Positions 45,389-54,382 of a stretch of 64,000 nt of DNA are shown here, piece by piece (within the stretch, counting starts at the first letter, position 1; every line of letters starts with the position of its first letter). The notes under the pieces are model-generated. The model did not search any database. It had not been told where the DNA came from and saw nothing but the letters and a program-made list of their open reading frames with translations. The translations under genes were made by a program, and so were the position numbers. Source of the stretch: Dongia deserti (GTDB lineage Bacteria > Pseudomonadota > Alphaproteobacteria > Dongiales > Dongiaceae); assembly GCF_003574735.1 (NCBI RefSeq), contig NZ_QORW01000024.1, forward strand, positions 1-64,000. The letters run 5' to 3'.

Positions 45389-46674
45389 GCGCACGCATGA
45401 GCCTCAAGAGCGATGTGCTGGTGATCGGCGGCGGCATTGCTGGCTGTGCCACCGCGCTGCAGCTCGCGCGCCGCGGCTGGAAGGTTACGCTGCTGGAGCG
45501 CGACCAAGCCGGCGTGCGCGCCAGCGGCGTCAATTTCGGCGGCGTGCGCCAGAACGGCCGCGATCTGCGCGAGCTCCCCATTGCCATGCGCGCCCGCGCC
45601 ATGTGGGACGAACTGCCCAGCCTGATCGGCTTCGATGGCGAGTTTCGAGCCACCGGCAATCTGCGCCTTGTTTCAGACGAAGACCGCGCAGTACAGCTCG
45701 ACAATTTCTTCACCGCGGCAACAAAGCAAGGGCTCGGCTTGGTGTGGCTGGAGCGCGCCGAATTACGAGCGCGCTACCCCTGGCTGTCGGGCAAACCACT
45801 GCGCGGCGTGCTTTGCCCGAACGATGGCCACGCCAATCCCCGCCTGGTCGGTCCCGCTTTCGCCTTCGCCGCGCAGGAATCCGGCGCGACCATCATCGAA
45901 CATGCGGAGATCACCGAAGGGTGGTACGCCAACGCCACGTTCCAGCTGCGGGCCTTGGACAATCGCACGTTCGCGGCTCCCGTCCTGGTGAACTGCGCGG
46001 GCGCCTGGGCCGGCAAGATCGCGGGCTGGTTCGACGAGCCGGTGACGTTGGTGCCCGAGATCCCCCAAGTGCAGGTGACGGAGCCACTGCCGTACCGCAT
46101 CGAGCCCGTCCTCGGCTTTGTCGGCGGCGATTTCTATCTGCGCCAGACCTTGCGCGGCAACATCCTGTTCGGCTCCGGCCAGGGCCGCGCGACGGCGGAC
46201 GCTCTGCGCAGCCAGCCGTTGCCGGAGAGCATGAAGCGCGGTGCGCAGATCGCAATCGACTTCATCCCCGATCTCGCCCATGTGCCGATCATCCGGACCT
46301 GGACCGGCGTCGACGGCGACACCTCGGACGGCGTCTGCGTTGTCGGCCCCAGCGAGACGCATCCCGGGCTGTTCCATGCCTTCGGGTTCAATGGCCACGG
46401 CTTCCTGCTTGGCCCCGCGGTTGGCGCGGTGGTGACCGAGCTGATCCTGGACGGCGGCACGTCAACGGACATCAGCGGTCTGGCGATCGACCGCTTCCGG
46501 CCACGCCGCAAGGCATCAGCCGCGCCGGCGCGCGCCCAACATCCAGATGAAGAGACCGAGGCAAGCGCCGAAGAAAATGGTGCCCAAAGCACCGACCATT
46601 GTCCCGTCGGTGTAGACCAGCACAAACAGGCTGCCGATAGTCAGGACGCCGCTGAGCGCGATCAGGATCGATAG
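45385..46674 (+). CDS. FAD-dependent amino-acid dehydrogenase subunit (DAO family, HcnC-like)
   Basis: A 429-residue flavoprotein starting with an ATGA overlap at 45385. The FAD motif is DVLVIGGGIAGCATALQLARRGWKVTLLE. The central region has LVNCAGAWAGKIAGWF, and the end of the fold is FGFNGHGFLLGPAVGAVV. The last ~55 residues, after AIDRFRP, are Glu/Ala/Gln-rich and unlike the family. They are encoded in the DNA opposite the convergent gene's 3' end. The three subunits probably oxidise an imino or D-amino acid such as proline, hydroxyproline or an opine. Confidence 0.85.
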   Translation: MSARMSLKSDVLVIGGGIAGCATALQLARRGWKVTLLERDQAGVRASGVNFGGVRQNGRDLRELPIAMRARAMWDELPSLIGFDGEFRATGNLRLVSDEDRAVQLDNFFTAATKQGLGLVWLERAELRARYPWLSGKPLRGVLCPNDGHANPRLVGPAFAFAAQESGATIIEHAEITEGWYANATFQLRALDNRTFAAPVLVNCAGAWAGKIAGWFDEPVTLVPEIPQVQVTEPLPYRIEPVLGFVGGDFYLRQTLRGNILFGSGQGRATADALRSQPLPESMKRGAQIAIDFIPDLAHVPIIRTWTGVDGDTSDGVCVVGPSETHPGLFHAFGFNGHGFLLGPAVGAVVTELILDGGTSTDISGLAIDRFRPRRKASAAPARAQHPDEETEASAEENGAQSTDHCPVGVDQHKQAADSQDAAERDQDR

Positions 46675-47040
46675 GCTGACGGCGCCATGCGCTTTGGCGG
46701 AAGCGGAGATCGCCTCGCCATAGGTCAGCCGCTCGCCCGCCAGCGACCATGCTCGCACGCGCGCCCACAGCGGCGTCAGCGCCACGAGCGCCAGAGCCAT
46801 GAAAATGCCGATCGTCAGCAGCCAGCGCGGCCGGAAGGGCTCCCCGCTGATCATCAGCATCGGCACGATCGCGACGAGCACGCAGATGTAGTAGATATTG
46901 AGATAGTGGCGAATCCAGGCGCCATCGGCTTCGCTCGGGATGATCCGGCCTTTACCGAGCTTGCCCCAAAGGAAGAAGAGCTCCCGTCCCTCCGCATCCT
47001 TCTTGAAGGACGCAGCCGTCAGACCGTCGAAATATCCCAT
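46516..47040 (-). CDS. Conserved membrane protein, 174 residues
   Basis: A hypothetical protein starting MGYFDGLTAASFKKDAEGRELFFLWGKLGKGRIIPS, an opening I recognise from small alphaproteobacterial membrane proteins without known function. About four helices follow (YICVLVAIVPMLMI, TIGIFMALALVALTP, AVSLSILIALSGVLTIGSLFVLV, TIFFGACLGLFIWML). It starts 25 bases after the aapP stop, so it may be the last gene of the aap transcript. Its 3' end overlaps the end of the convergent dehydrogenase gene by 159 bases. Confidence 0.75.
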   Translation of the reverse strand: MGYFDGLTAASFKKDAEGRELFFLWGKLGKGRIIPSEADGAWIRHYLNIYYICVLVAIVPMLMISGEPFRPRWLLTIGIFMALALVALTPLWARVRAWSLAGERLTYGEAISASAKAHGAVSLSILIALSGVLTIGSLFVLVYTDGTMVGALGTIFFGACLGLFIWMLGARRRG

Positions 47041-47065
47041 GTCGCCCCCGCCCCGACAGCCTGCG

Positions 47066-47848
47066 TCAGTGATGCAGGATCTGGCTCAGGAACAGCTTGG
47101 TGCGGTCCGACTTCGGGTTATTGAAGAACTCTTCCGGCGTGTTCTGCTCGATGATCTCGCCGAAATCCATGAATATGACGCGGTTGGCGACGGTGCGTGC
47201 GAAGCCCATCTCGTGCGTCACGCACAGCATGGTCATGCCGGAACGCGCCAGCTCGACCATCACTTCCAGCACTTCCTTGATCATCTCCGGATCGAGGGCG
47301 GACGTCGGCTCGTCGAACAGCATGACCTTCGGGTTCATGCAGAGGGAGCGGGCGATCGCGACGCGCTGCTGCTGGCCGCCCGACAGCTGGCCCGGATACT
47401 TGTGTGCCTGCTCCGGGATCTTCACACGTTCGAGGTAGTGCGTCGCCACCTCTTCCGCCTCCTTCTTCGGCATCTTGCGCACCCAAATCGGCGCCAGGGT
47501 CAGGTTCTCCAGCACGGTCAGGTGCGGGAACAGATTGAAGTGCTGGAATACCATTCCAACCTCGCGTCGCACCCGATCGATGTTTTTAAGATCATGGCTC
47601 AGCTCCACGCCGTCGACCACAATCTTACCGCGTTGATGTTCCTCGAGCCGGTTGATGCAGCGGATCATGGTGGACTTACCGGAGCCCGAGGGTCCGCAGA
47701 CCACGATGCGCTCGCCGCGATAGACCGTGAGGTTGATGTCCTTGAGGACGTGGAACTGGCCGTACCACTTGTTGACGCCGCTAAGCTCGACCATCACGTC
47801 GGTGCCAACTTCGAACTGGCTCGCCGTCTTGGACTGTACTGCGGACAT
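47066..47848 (-). CDS. aapP: General L-amino-acid ABC importer ATPase
   Basis: A 260-residue ATPase. Walker A is GPSGSGKST, signature [15 protein letters not shown], Walker [15 protein letters not shown], with [10 protein letters not shown] after it. High similarity in wording to GlnQ/AapP and the gene order aapJ-aapQ-aapM-aapP support the call. The gene lies 19 bases after aapM. Confidence 0.92.
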   Translation of the reverse strand: MSAVQSKTASQFEVGTDVMVELSGVNKWYGQFHVLKDINLTVYRGERIVVCGPSGSGKSTMIRCINRLEEHQRGKIVVDGVELSHDLKNIDRVRREVGMVFQHFNLFPHLTVLENLTLAPIWVRKMPKKEAEEVATHYLERVKIPEQAHKYPGQLSGGQQQRVAIARSLCMNPKVMLFDEPTSALDPEMIKEVLEVMVELARSGMTMLCVTHEMGFARTVANRVIFMDFGEIIEQNTPEEFFNNPKSDRTKLFLSQILHH

Positions 47849-47867
47849 GATCTGATCCCTCTTCTGC

Positions 47868-49004
47868 CTAGCGCTTGTGACCGGTATGCAGCTTGCGCTC
47901 CAGATGCATGCTGTAGCGCGACATGGAGAAGCAGCACACCCAGTAGACGATGGCGCAGAACGTATAGCCCGTCAGGTCGGCGCCGATCCAGTTGGCGTCC
48001 TTCGAACCGGCCTTGACCATGTTCAGGAAGTCGTAGAGCCCGACCATCGAAACCAGGGTGGTGTCCTTGAAGAACCCAATGAAGGTGTTGACGATGCTCG
48101 GGATGGATACGCGCAGCGCCTGTGGGAGGATGATCAGGCGCATCATCTGCCAGTAGCCGAGGCCAAGCGCCATCGCGCCCTCGAACTGGCCCTTGGGAAT
48201 GGCCTGCAGGCCGCCACGCACAACCTCCGCCATGTAGGCGGAGACGAAAGCCGTCGTGCCGACCAGCACGCGCAGCAGCACGTTGACATCATAACCCGGC
48301 GGCAGGAACAGCGGCAGCATGATGTTGGCCATGAAAATGACCGTGATCAGCGGCACGCCGCGCACGAACTCGATGAAGATCACGCACAGCAGATGAACGA
48401 TCGGCAGATTGGACCGCCGCCCCAGCGCCAGCAGGATGCCAAACGGCAGCGACAGCACGATGCCGACCAGCGCGATCACCAGCGTCAGCATGAAGCCGCC
48501 CCACTGCGAGGTCGGAACTGGCAATAGGCCGAGCCCGCCCCGCAGCAGCCAGAATGACAGGATCGGGAATACGACGAAGAACCCGATCGCCGCCTGCCTG
48601 CGGAAGCGCTCCGGCCCGCCCAGCAGTCCATAGATGCCGACGGCTCCCAGAATGAAGGAGAGGATGACGCGCCAGCGCTCGGTCTCCGGATAGAAGCCGA
48701 AGATGAACTGCTCGATGCGCGTGCGCACGAACAGCCAGCAAGCTCCGTCCGGCCCGCAATCGGCGTATCGGGGCGAGCGGTCCCCGATGATGACCTCCGT
48801 CGGGAAGACCCACGTCGCCCCCACGATGATCCAGTTCAGCAGCGGCGGAACGATGAGGTAGAGCAGCAGGAGCGAAATGATCGTGAGCGCGATGTTGAGA
48901 GGAGACGAGAACAGGTTCTCCTTCAGCCACGCCACCGGCCCCGTCGCTGCGCTCGGCGGCGGCAAGTCCGGCTTGGGTGCTACGGTGACGGTCTCTTCTG
49001 TCAT
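47868..49004 (-). CDS. aapM: General L-amino-acid ABC importer permease
   Basis: A 378-residue permease with a long cytosolic N-terminus, hydrophobic helices and the HisM-type EAA loop [29 protein letters not shown]. The extra length before the permease core and the W/C-rich loop around [16 protein letters not shown] match AapM. It starts 9 bases after the aapQ stop. Confidence 0.92.
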   Translation of the reverse strand: MTEETVTVAPKPDLPPPSAATGPVAWLKENLFSSPLNIALTIISLLLLYLIVPPLLNWIIVGATWVFPTEVIIGDRSPRYADCGPDGACWLFVRTRIEQFIFGFYPETERWRVILSFILGAVGIYGLLGGPERFRRQAAIGFFVVFPILSFWLLRGGLGLLPVPTSQWGGFMLTLVIALVGIVLSLPFGILLALGRRSNLPIVHLLCVIFIEFVRGVPLITVIFMANIMLPLFLPPGYDVNVLLRVLVGTTAFVSAYMAEVVRGGLQAIPKGQFEGAMALGLGYWQMMRLIILPQALRVSIPSIVNTFIGFFKDTTLVSMVGLYDFLNMVKAGSKDANWIGADLTGYTFCAIVYWVCCFSMSRYSMHLERKLHTGHKR

Positions 49005-49013
49005 CCCCGCCCC

Positions 49014-50204
49014 CTATCGCTCTACCAGCGCAATGCGCTTGTTGTACCAGTTCATGAACAGCGAGATCAGCAGGCTGATGATCAGGAAGAAGACCATCAT
49101 GATCGCGATGTTCTCGACAGCGCGCCCGGTCTGATTGAGCGAGGTGCCGATGATCGAGAACAGGTCCGGATATGCGATGGCGCCAGCCAGTGTCGTGTTC
49201 TTCACGACGTTCAGATACTGGCTGGTCATCGGCGGCACGATGATGCGCAGCGACTGCGGAATGATGACCAGGCGCAGCGTCGTGCCCGGCCTGAGGCCGA
49301 GCGCGTAGGACGCCTCGGTCTGGCCGTGGCTGATGGCCAGAATGCCGCCGCGCACGATCTCCGCAATGAAGGCCGCGGTGTAGGTGCTCATGCCGAGCAC
49401 GAGCGCGGCGAGCTCGGGCTGCACCACGAGGCCGCCCTGGAAGTTGAAGCCCTTCAACTCCGGTATCTGCCATTCGACAGGGTTGCCGAGCAGCAAGCTG
49501 ACGAGCAGCGGCAGGCCGATCACGATGCCGATTCCGACCCGCACCTTGGGGAATTGCTGGCCGGTCGCTTCCTGCCGCCTGCGCGCCCAGTATGCGATAA
49601 TGAAGGCGATGACGAGGCCGACCAGCAGCGCCATCAGAACGATGCCGAAATCCTCCTGCGGCAGCGGCCGCGGCATGTAGACGCCACGGTTGCTGAGGAA
49701 GACGAGATCCAGCAGGCTGGCCGCCTGTCGAACGTTCGGGAACAGCTGAATGGTCGCTTCGTACCAGAAGAGCAGCTGCACCAGCAGGGGGACGTTGCGC
49801 ACCGCCTCGACATAGGCGGTGGCGAGGCGCGAGATGAGATAGTTCTTCGACAAGCGGCAGATGCCGATGACGACACCGATGATGGTCGCGATCACGATCG
49901 AGATTGCGGAAGCCATCAGCGTATTGAGCATACCGGCGAAGATCAGCCGGCCGATACTCGAGTTCAGATTGGTGGGGATAAGCGAGAAGCTGATCGCGAA
50001 CCCTGCCGGCGCATCAAGGAAGCCAAAGCCCAGCGGCACTCCCATCGCGCGCAGGTTCGCAACCATGTTCTGGATGACGAGCCAGATCCCCAGGCCGAGA
50101 ACGGCCACCACGAGGATCTGCCAGATCAGGCCGCGCTTGCGCTCGTCGCGCCACCACGCAACGGATGACCGCTGGCTCCTGCGGCCTACGCTGATGTCTG
50201 CCAC
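49014..50204 (-). CDS. aapQ: General L-amino-acid ABC importer permease
   Basis: A 396-residue permease with an N-terminal cytosolic part, first helix (GLIWQILVVAVLGLGIWLVI), family core, and EAA loop TEASYALGLRPGTTLRLVIIPQSLRIIVPP. A mid-protein loop holding NRGVYMPRPLPQEDFG is typical of AapQ. It is separated from aapJ by 85 bases that hold a hairpin. Confidence 0.92.
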   Translation of the reverse strand: MADISVGRRSQRSSVAWWRDERKRGLIWQILVVAVLGLGIWLVIQNMVANLRAMGVPLGFGFLDAPAGFAISFSLIPTNLNSSIGRLIFAGMLNTLMASAISIVIATIIGVVIGICRLSKNYLISRLATAYVEAVRNVPLLVQLLFWYEATIQLFPNVRQAASLLDLVFLSNRGVYMPRPLPQEDFGIVLMALLVGLVIAFIIAYWARRRQEATGQQFPKVRVGIGIVIGLPLLVSLLLGNPVEWQIPELKGFNFQGGLVVQPELAALVLGMSTYTAAFIAEIVRGGILAISHGQTEASYALGLRPGTTLRLVIIPQSLRIIVPPMTSQYLNVVKNTTLAGAIAYPDLFSIIGTSLNQTGRAVENIAIMMVFFLIISLLISLFMNWYNKRIALVER

Positions 50205-50243
50205 GTCTCACCTCCCCCTGGACTGAGGTGGAACCCAAAGCGG

Positions 50244-50272
50244 GAACGCCCGGCGATTGTTGCCGGGCGTTC
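50244..50272 (-). promoter_or_regulatory. 11-bp perfect hairpin between aapJ and aapQ
   Basis: GAACGCCCGGC (50244-50254) and GCCGGGCGTTC (50262-50272) form an 11-bp stem with a 7-base loop. It lies 17 bases after the aapJ stop. It is the third hairpin of this kind in the window and likely raises binding-protein yield over permease. Confidence 0.65.
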
Positions 50273-50289
50273 GTCGTTTCAGCTTGCCG

Positions 50290-51330
50290 TTAGCGGGCCG
50301 GCGGCGCGTATTGCAGACCGCCTTGTGTCCAAAGGGCGTTCAAGCCTCGCTCGAGCCCCAGCGGCGTGTTCTTGCCGACATTGCGCTCGAAGGATTCGCC
50401 GTAATTGCCGACCTGCTTGATGACGTTGTAGGCCCAGTCGTTGCTGAGGCCCAGACCCGGACCAAGCTTGTCGGTGATGCCGAGCAGGCGCTGCACTTCC
50501 GCATCTGCGCCAGGAGTGCCCTCGGCGTTCTTGGACTTCACCTCGTCCACGTTGGCGGAGGTGATGCCCTTCTCCTCGGCAATGAGCATCGCATAGTGGG
50601 TCCACGAGATGATGTCGCCCCACTGGCTGTCACCGGCGCGCACGGCCGGACCCAGCGGCTCCTTGGAGATGATCTCCGGCAGAATGACGTGGTCGGCCGG
50701 ATTCTTGAGGCCCGTACGCTCTGCCGCCAAGCCGGATGCATCCGTCGTGTAGGCGTCGCAACGGCCTTCATCGTAGGCGGAGCGGGCCTGATCGCTCTCC
50801 TTGAACTTCACCGGCTGCGTGCCGAGGTTGTTCTGCTTGTCGAAGTCGCCGAGGTTCTTCTCGGTCGTGGTGCCTTCCTGCACGCACACGGTGGCGCCCT
50901 TCAGCTCCTTCGCGCTCGTGACACCAAGGTCCTTGCGCACCATGAAGCCCTGGCCGTCATAGTAGTTGACCGCCCGGAAGTCGAAGCCAAGCTGGCTGTC
51001 GCGCGACAGCGTCCAGGTCGTATTGCGGGACAGCAGGTCGACCTCGCCCGACTGCAGGGCCGGGAAACGCTGTTCCGCGTTCGTCGGCTTGTATTCCACC
51101 TTGCTGGAGTCGCCCAGCACGGCCGCAGCGATCGCCTTGCACAGATCCACGTCAAGGCCTGCCCACACGCCCTGATCGTTCGGCGCCGCGAAGCCGGCCA
51201 AGCCGGTGTTCACGCCGCACTTCAACTTTCCCGCCGCCTTCACGCTCTCCAGCGTCGAAGCCGCCTGGGCCGCTGTTGACATGCCCGCAACGAGAGCGAT
51301 GCCGGCGACCAAAGTCTTTACATGCTTCAT
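50290..51330 (-). CDS. aapJ: General L-amino-acid-binding periplasmic protein
   Basis: A 346-residue binding protein with signal peptide (MKHVKTLVAGIALVAGMSTAAQA). The mature N-terminus has STLESVKAAGKLKCGVNTGLAGFA; further marks are GFMVRKDLGVTSAKELKGATVCVQEGTTTEKNL and RCDAYTTDASGLAAER. The ribosome site is GGGAAGGACG. It leads the aapJQMP operon, which imports many L-amino acids in rhizobia. Confidence 0.93.
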   Translation of the reverse strand: MKHVKTLVAGIALVAGMSTAAQAASTLESVKAAGKLKCGVNTGLAGFAAPNDQGVWAGLDVDLCKAIAAAVLGDSSKVEYKPTNAEQRFPALQSGEVDLLSRNTTWTLSRDSQLGFDFRAVNYYDGQGFMVRKDLGVTSAKELKGATVCVQEGTTTEKNLGDFDKQNNLGTQPVKFKESDQARSAYDEGRCDAYTTDASGLAAERTGLKNPADHVILPEIISKEPLGPAVRAGDSQWGDIISWTHYAMLIAEEKGITSANVDEVKSKNAEGTPGADAEVQRLLGITDKLGPGLGLSNDWAYNVIKQVGNYGESFERNVGKNTPLGLERGLNALWTQGGLQYAPPAR

Positions 51331-51422
51331 TTGAGTAACGTCCTTCCCTGATTTTTAGCGCAGTCTTCTTTGTTCTCGCCGCGCAGTGGTTAGCGACCAT
51401 TGCGGGCGTAACCTTCCGGACT

Positions 51423-51450
51423 TTTACACATTCCAGCCGGGTGCTACAAG
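51423..51450 (+). promoter_or_regulatory. Candidate promoter of metC-hisI-kynU
   Basis: TTTACA (51423-51428) and TACAAG (51445-51450) are 16 bases apart, ending 31 bases before the metC start, in the 151-base divergent gap with aapJ. A moderate match only; a TATAAA at 51461 lacks a partner. Confidence 0.3.
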
Positions 51451-51481
51451 CATCTACTCGTATAAACCGGGACCTAAGAGC

Positions 51482-52663
51482 ATGGCCCAACAGGGTAAAA
51501 AGGACCGCACGGTCGCCACCCACGCCGGCAGCCATCCGCACGAGCACCAGGGAGTGGTTAACCCGCCGGTCTACCGGGCTTCGACGGTCCTGTTCCGGTC
51601 CGTCCAGGACCTGCGCGAGCGCTACAGGCACAAATATGAAACCGTCACCTACGGCCGTGACGGCACGCAGACTCACCGGCTGCTGGCGGAGGCTTTCACG
51701 GCCCTCGAAGGGTCGGAACGGGCCATCATCCTGCCGTCCGGCGTAGCGGCCGTTTCCACGGCCCTGCTCATCAGTCTCAGCCCAGGCGACAGCCTGCTGA
51801 TGGTCGACAGCGCCTATGAGCCGACGCGCGAGATCTGCGATGGACTGCTCGCCAGGATCGGGGTCGAGACCACCTATTATGACCCGATGATCGGCGCCGG
51901 GATCGCCGGGCTGATCCGGCCGAACACCAAGGCGATCTATCTGGAGAGCCCCGGCTCGCTGACCTTCGAAACGCAGGATATACCGGCGATTGTCGCGGCG
52001 GCCAGGCAAGCGGGCTGCCGCACCATCCTCGACAATACCTGGGCCACGCCGCTGTTCTTCAAGCCGCCGGCTCACGGCATCGACATCGGCGTCTACTCCG
52101 CCTCCAAGTATATCGGCGGGCATTCCGACATGATGATGGGGATCCTCACCTGCCCCGCGGCGCTGCACAAGACAGCCGCCAAGATGGCGCATGGCTACAT
52201 AGGCCATGCCGTCTCGGCTGATGATGCCTATAACGCACTGCGCGGAATGCGGACGCTGCATGCGCGCCTGGTGCAGCATCAGGAGACGGCGTTGATCCTC
52301 GCGCGCTGGCTGGCCGATCGGCCCGAGGTGGAGCAGGTCCTGCATCCCGCCTTGCCCGGCACGCCGGGACATGAGTTCTGGAGGCGCGACTACACGGGCG
52401 CTTCCGGCCTGTTCGCGGTGGTGCTGAAGCCCTGCAAACCGGAGCAGGTGGAGCGTATGCTGGATAGCATGCGCCTGTTCGGCATGGGTTATAGCTGGGG
52501 CGGCTTTGAAAGCCTGATGATCCGGGCTGATCTCAAGACCTGCCGCACCGCCAAGCCCTGGCACGCGGTCGGCCGCACACTGCGCATCCATGCCGGCCTC
52601 GAGGATCCCGAGGATCTGATCGCCGATCTCGAGGATGGTCTGGCGCGCTACAGGGGTGAGTGA
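51482..52663 (+). CDS. metC: Cystathionine beta-lyase
   Basis: A 393-residue PLP enzyme that splits cystathionine to homocysteine, pyruvate and ammonia. Family marks: YGRDGTQTHRLLAEAFTALEG, the substrate-site strand LESPGSLTFETQDI, and the Schiff-base lysine in GVYSASKYIGGHSDMMMG. MetC-like details such as MGYSWGGFESL are present near the C-terminus. It is divergent from aapJ and followed without gap by hisI. Confidence 0.9.
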   Translation: MAQQGKKDRTVATHAGSHPHEHQGVVNPPVYRASTVLFRSVQDLRERYRHKYETVTYGRDGTQTHRLLAEAFTALEGSERAIILPSGVAAVSTALLISLSPGDSLLMVDSAYEPTREICDGLLARIGVETTYYDPMIGAGIAGLIRPNTKAIYLESPGSLTFETQDIPAIVAAARQAGCRTILDNTWATPLFFKPPAHGIDIGVYSASKYIGGHSDMMMGILTCPAALHKTAAKMAHGYIGHAVSADDAYNALRGMRTLHARLVQHQETALILARWLADRPEVEQVLHPALPGTPGHEFWRRDYTGASGLFAVVLKPCKPEQVERMLDSMRLFGMGYSWGGFESLMIRADLKTCRTAKPWHAVGRTLRIHAGLEDPEDLIADLEDGLARYRGE

Positions 52664-53059
52664 ATGGGTGCGCCGCAGGGCTTCCTGGACAGCGTCGCCT
52701 TCGATGCCAACGGCCTGGTGCCGGCGATCGCGCAGCAGCACGACACCGGCGAAGTGCTGATGATGGCCTGGATGAACCGCGCTGCGATCAAAGAGACGCT
52801 TGAGACCGGCCGCGTCTGCTACTGGTCGCGCTCGCGCGCCAAACTGTGGCGCAAGGGCGAGAGCTCGGGCCAGGTGCAGCGGCTGATCGAGCTGCGCATC
52901 GACTGCGACAATGATTGCCTGCTGCTGCTGGTCGACCAGACGGGTGTTGCCTGCCACACCGGCCGGCGCTCTTGCTTCTTCACTGCGATCCGCGACGGCG
53001 CGCGCACAATCATCGCCGATGTCCAGATCGCACCGGAAAAGCTCTACGACAAGCCATGA
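52664..53059 (+). CDS. hisI: Phosphoribosyl-AMP cyclohydrolase
   Basis: A 131-residue single-domain enzyme of the histidine pathway that opens the adenine ring of phosphoribosyl-AMP. Seen are MMAWMNRAAIKETLETGRVCYWSRSRAKLWRKGESSGQ, the metal/catalytic site DCDNDCLLLLV, and CHTGRRSCFF. No other his gene is close. Its ATG directly follows the metC stop and its own stop overlaps the kynU ATG. Confidence 0.92.
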   Translation: MGAPQGFLDSVAFDANGLVPAIAQQHDTGEVLMMAWMNRAAIKETLETGRVCYWSRSRAKLWRKGESSGQVQRLIELRIDCDNDCLLLLVDQTGVACHTGRRSCFFTAIRDGARTIIADVQIAPEKLYDKP

Positions 53060-54294
53060 GCATTTCGCTGCAGCACTGCCGGGAGATGGATACGGCCGAC
53101 CCGCTGGCGCGGTACCGCGACGCCTTCGCGCTGCCGGAACGGATCGTCTATCTCGATGGCAATTCGCTGGGCGCACTACCCAAGCAGGCGGAGCAGCGCG
53201 TGCGCGATGTCATGGCCCGGCAATGGGGCCAGGACCTGATCAAGAGTTGGAACCTACATGATTGGATCGGCGCACCGCAGCGTGTCGGTGCGAAGATTGC
53301 GCGGCTGATCGGCGCCCAGCCGCACGAAGTGGTGGTCGCGGATTCGACCTCGCTCAACGTCTTCAAAGCGCTGGACGCCGTCCTGCGCCTGCGGCCCGAT
53401 CGGCACATCATCCTGTCCGATGACGGGAACTTTCCGACCGATCTCTACATGGCCCAGGGACTGGCGAAACTGCTCGGCGCCAAGCACGAGCTCAAAATCG
53501 TTTCATCCGACCAGATCACGGCATCGCTGACCAAAGACGTTGCCGTGCTGATGCTCACTGAGGTGGATTACCGCACCGGCCAGCTGCACGACATGGCAGC
53601 GCTTACCAAGGCAGCACACGACACGGGCGCCCTCACCCTTTGGGACCTGGCGCATTCCGCTGGCGCCTTTCCGGTCGATCTCAACGGCTGCGGCGCGGAT
53701 TTCGCGGTCGGCTGCGGCTACAAGTATTTGAATGGCGGGCCCGGTGCTCCGGCCTTCATCTTCGTGGCCGAGCGCTGGCACGAGCGCGCGGAACAGCCCT
53801 TGTTCGGCTGGATGGGCCACGACGCGCCCTTTGCATTCGATCTGGATTACCGGCCGCGGCCCGGCATCGATCGCTTCCTGGTCGGCACGCCGCCGATTCT
53901 CAGCCTCACCGCCTTGGAGGCTGGGCTCGATCTGTTCGCCGATGTCGAGCTTGGGTCCCTGCGCCGCAAATCCGGCGCGCTGGGTGACCTCTTCATCGCG
54001 TTGGTGGAGCAGGAGCTGCCGGACAGCGGCCTCGTCCTTGCCTCGCCGCGCAGTGCGGCCGAGCGCGGTAGTCAGGTGTCCTTTCGGCATCCGGAAGGCT
54101 ATCCCATCATGCAGGCGCTGATCGCCCGCGGTGTGATCGGCGACTTTCGGGCGCCGGACATCCTGCGCTTCGGCTTCGCCCCCCTCTACGTGTCCTTTGT
54201 CGATATCTGGGATGCGGTGGCGCAGCTCAAGGCTGTAATGGCCGGAATGGAGTGGCAAAGGCCGGAATTCCGCCGCCGCGCAGCTGTCACCTGA
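53056..54294 (+). CDS. kynU: Kynureninase
   Basis: A 412-residue PLP enzyme that cleaves kynurenine to anthranilate and alanine in tryptophan breakdown. The start at 53056 is set by an ATGA overlap with hisI. Marks: VYLDGNSLGALPKQ, TSLNVFKALDAVL, ADSTSLN, LWDLAHSAGAFPVDL (PLP-ring Asp) and the Schiff-base lysine in GCGYKYLNGGPGAPAF. kynA and kynB are not in the window. Confidence 0.92.
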   Translation: MSISLQHCREMDTADPLARYRDAFALPERIVYLDGNSLGALPKQAEQRVRDVMARQWGQDLIKSWNLHDWIGAPQRVGAKIARLIGAQPHEVVVADSTSLNVFKALDAVLRLRPDRHIILSDDGNFPTDLYMAQGLAKLLGAKHELKIVSSDQITASLTKDVAVLMLTEVDYRTGQLHDMAALTKAAHDTGALTLWDLAHSAGAFPVDLNGCGADFAVGCGYKYLNGGPGAPAFIFVAERWHERAEQPLFGWMGHDAPFAFDLDYRPRPGIDRFLVGTPPILSLTALEAGLDLFADVELGSLRRKSGALGDLFIALVEQELPDSGLVLASPRSAAERGSQVSFRHPEGYPIMQALIARGVIGDFRAPDILRFGFAPLYVSFVDIWDAVAQLKAVMAGMEWQRPEFRRRAAVT

Positions 54295-54382
54295 CGGTTC
54301 GGAACACCGCCGGGGCTGGATTTTCCCCGCCAAGCGGGGCAACATGCCGCCAGTTATCAGTGTGAATTGAAGCGAGCTTGCC

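Noticed and set aside
51152-53176. 674-residue minus-strand open frame opposite metC and hisI
   Set aside because: Shadow of three recognised plus-strand genes; no motif of its own.
54325-54339. CCCCGC-CAA-GCGGGG hairpin after kynU as a terminator
   Set aside because: Only a 6-bp stem with a 3-base loop and no U-run on the plus strand; the RAM-domain gene follows closely, so read-through is likely.
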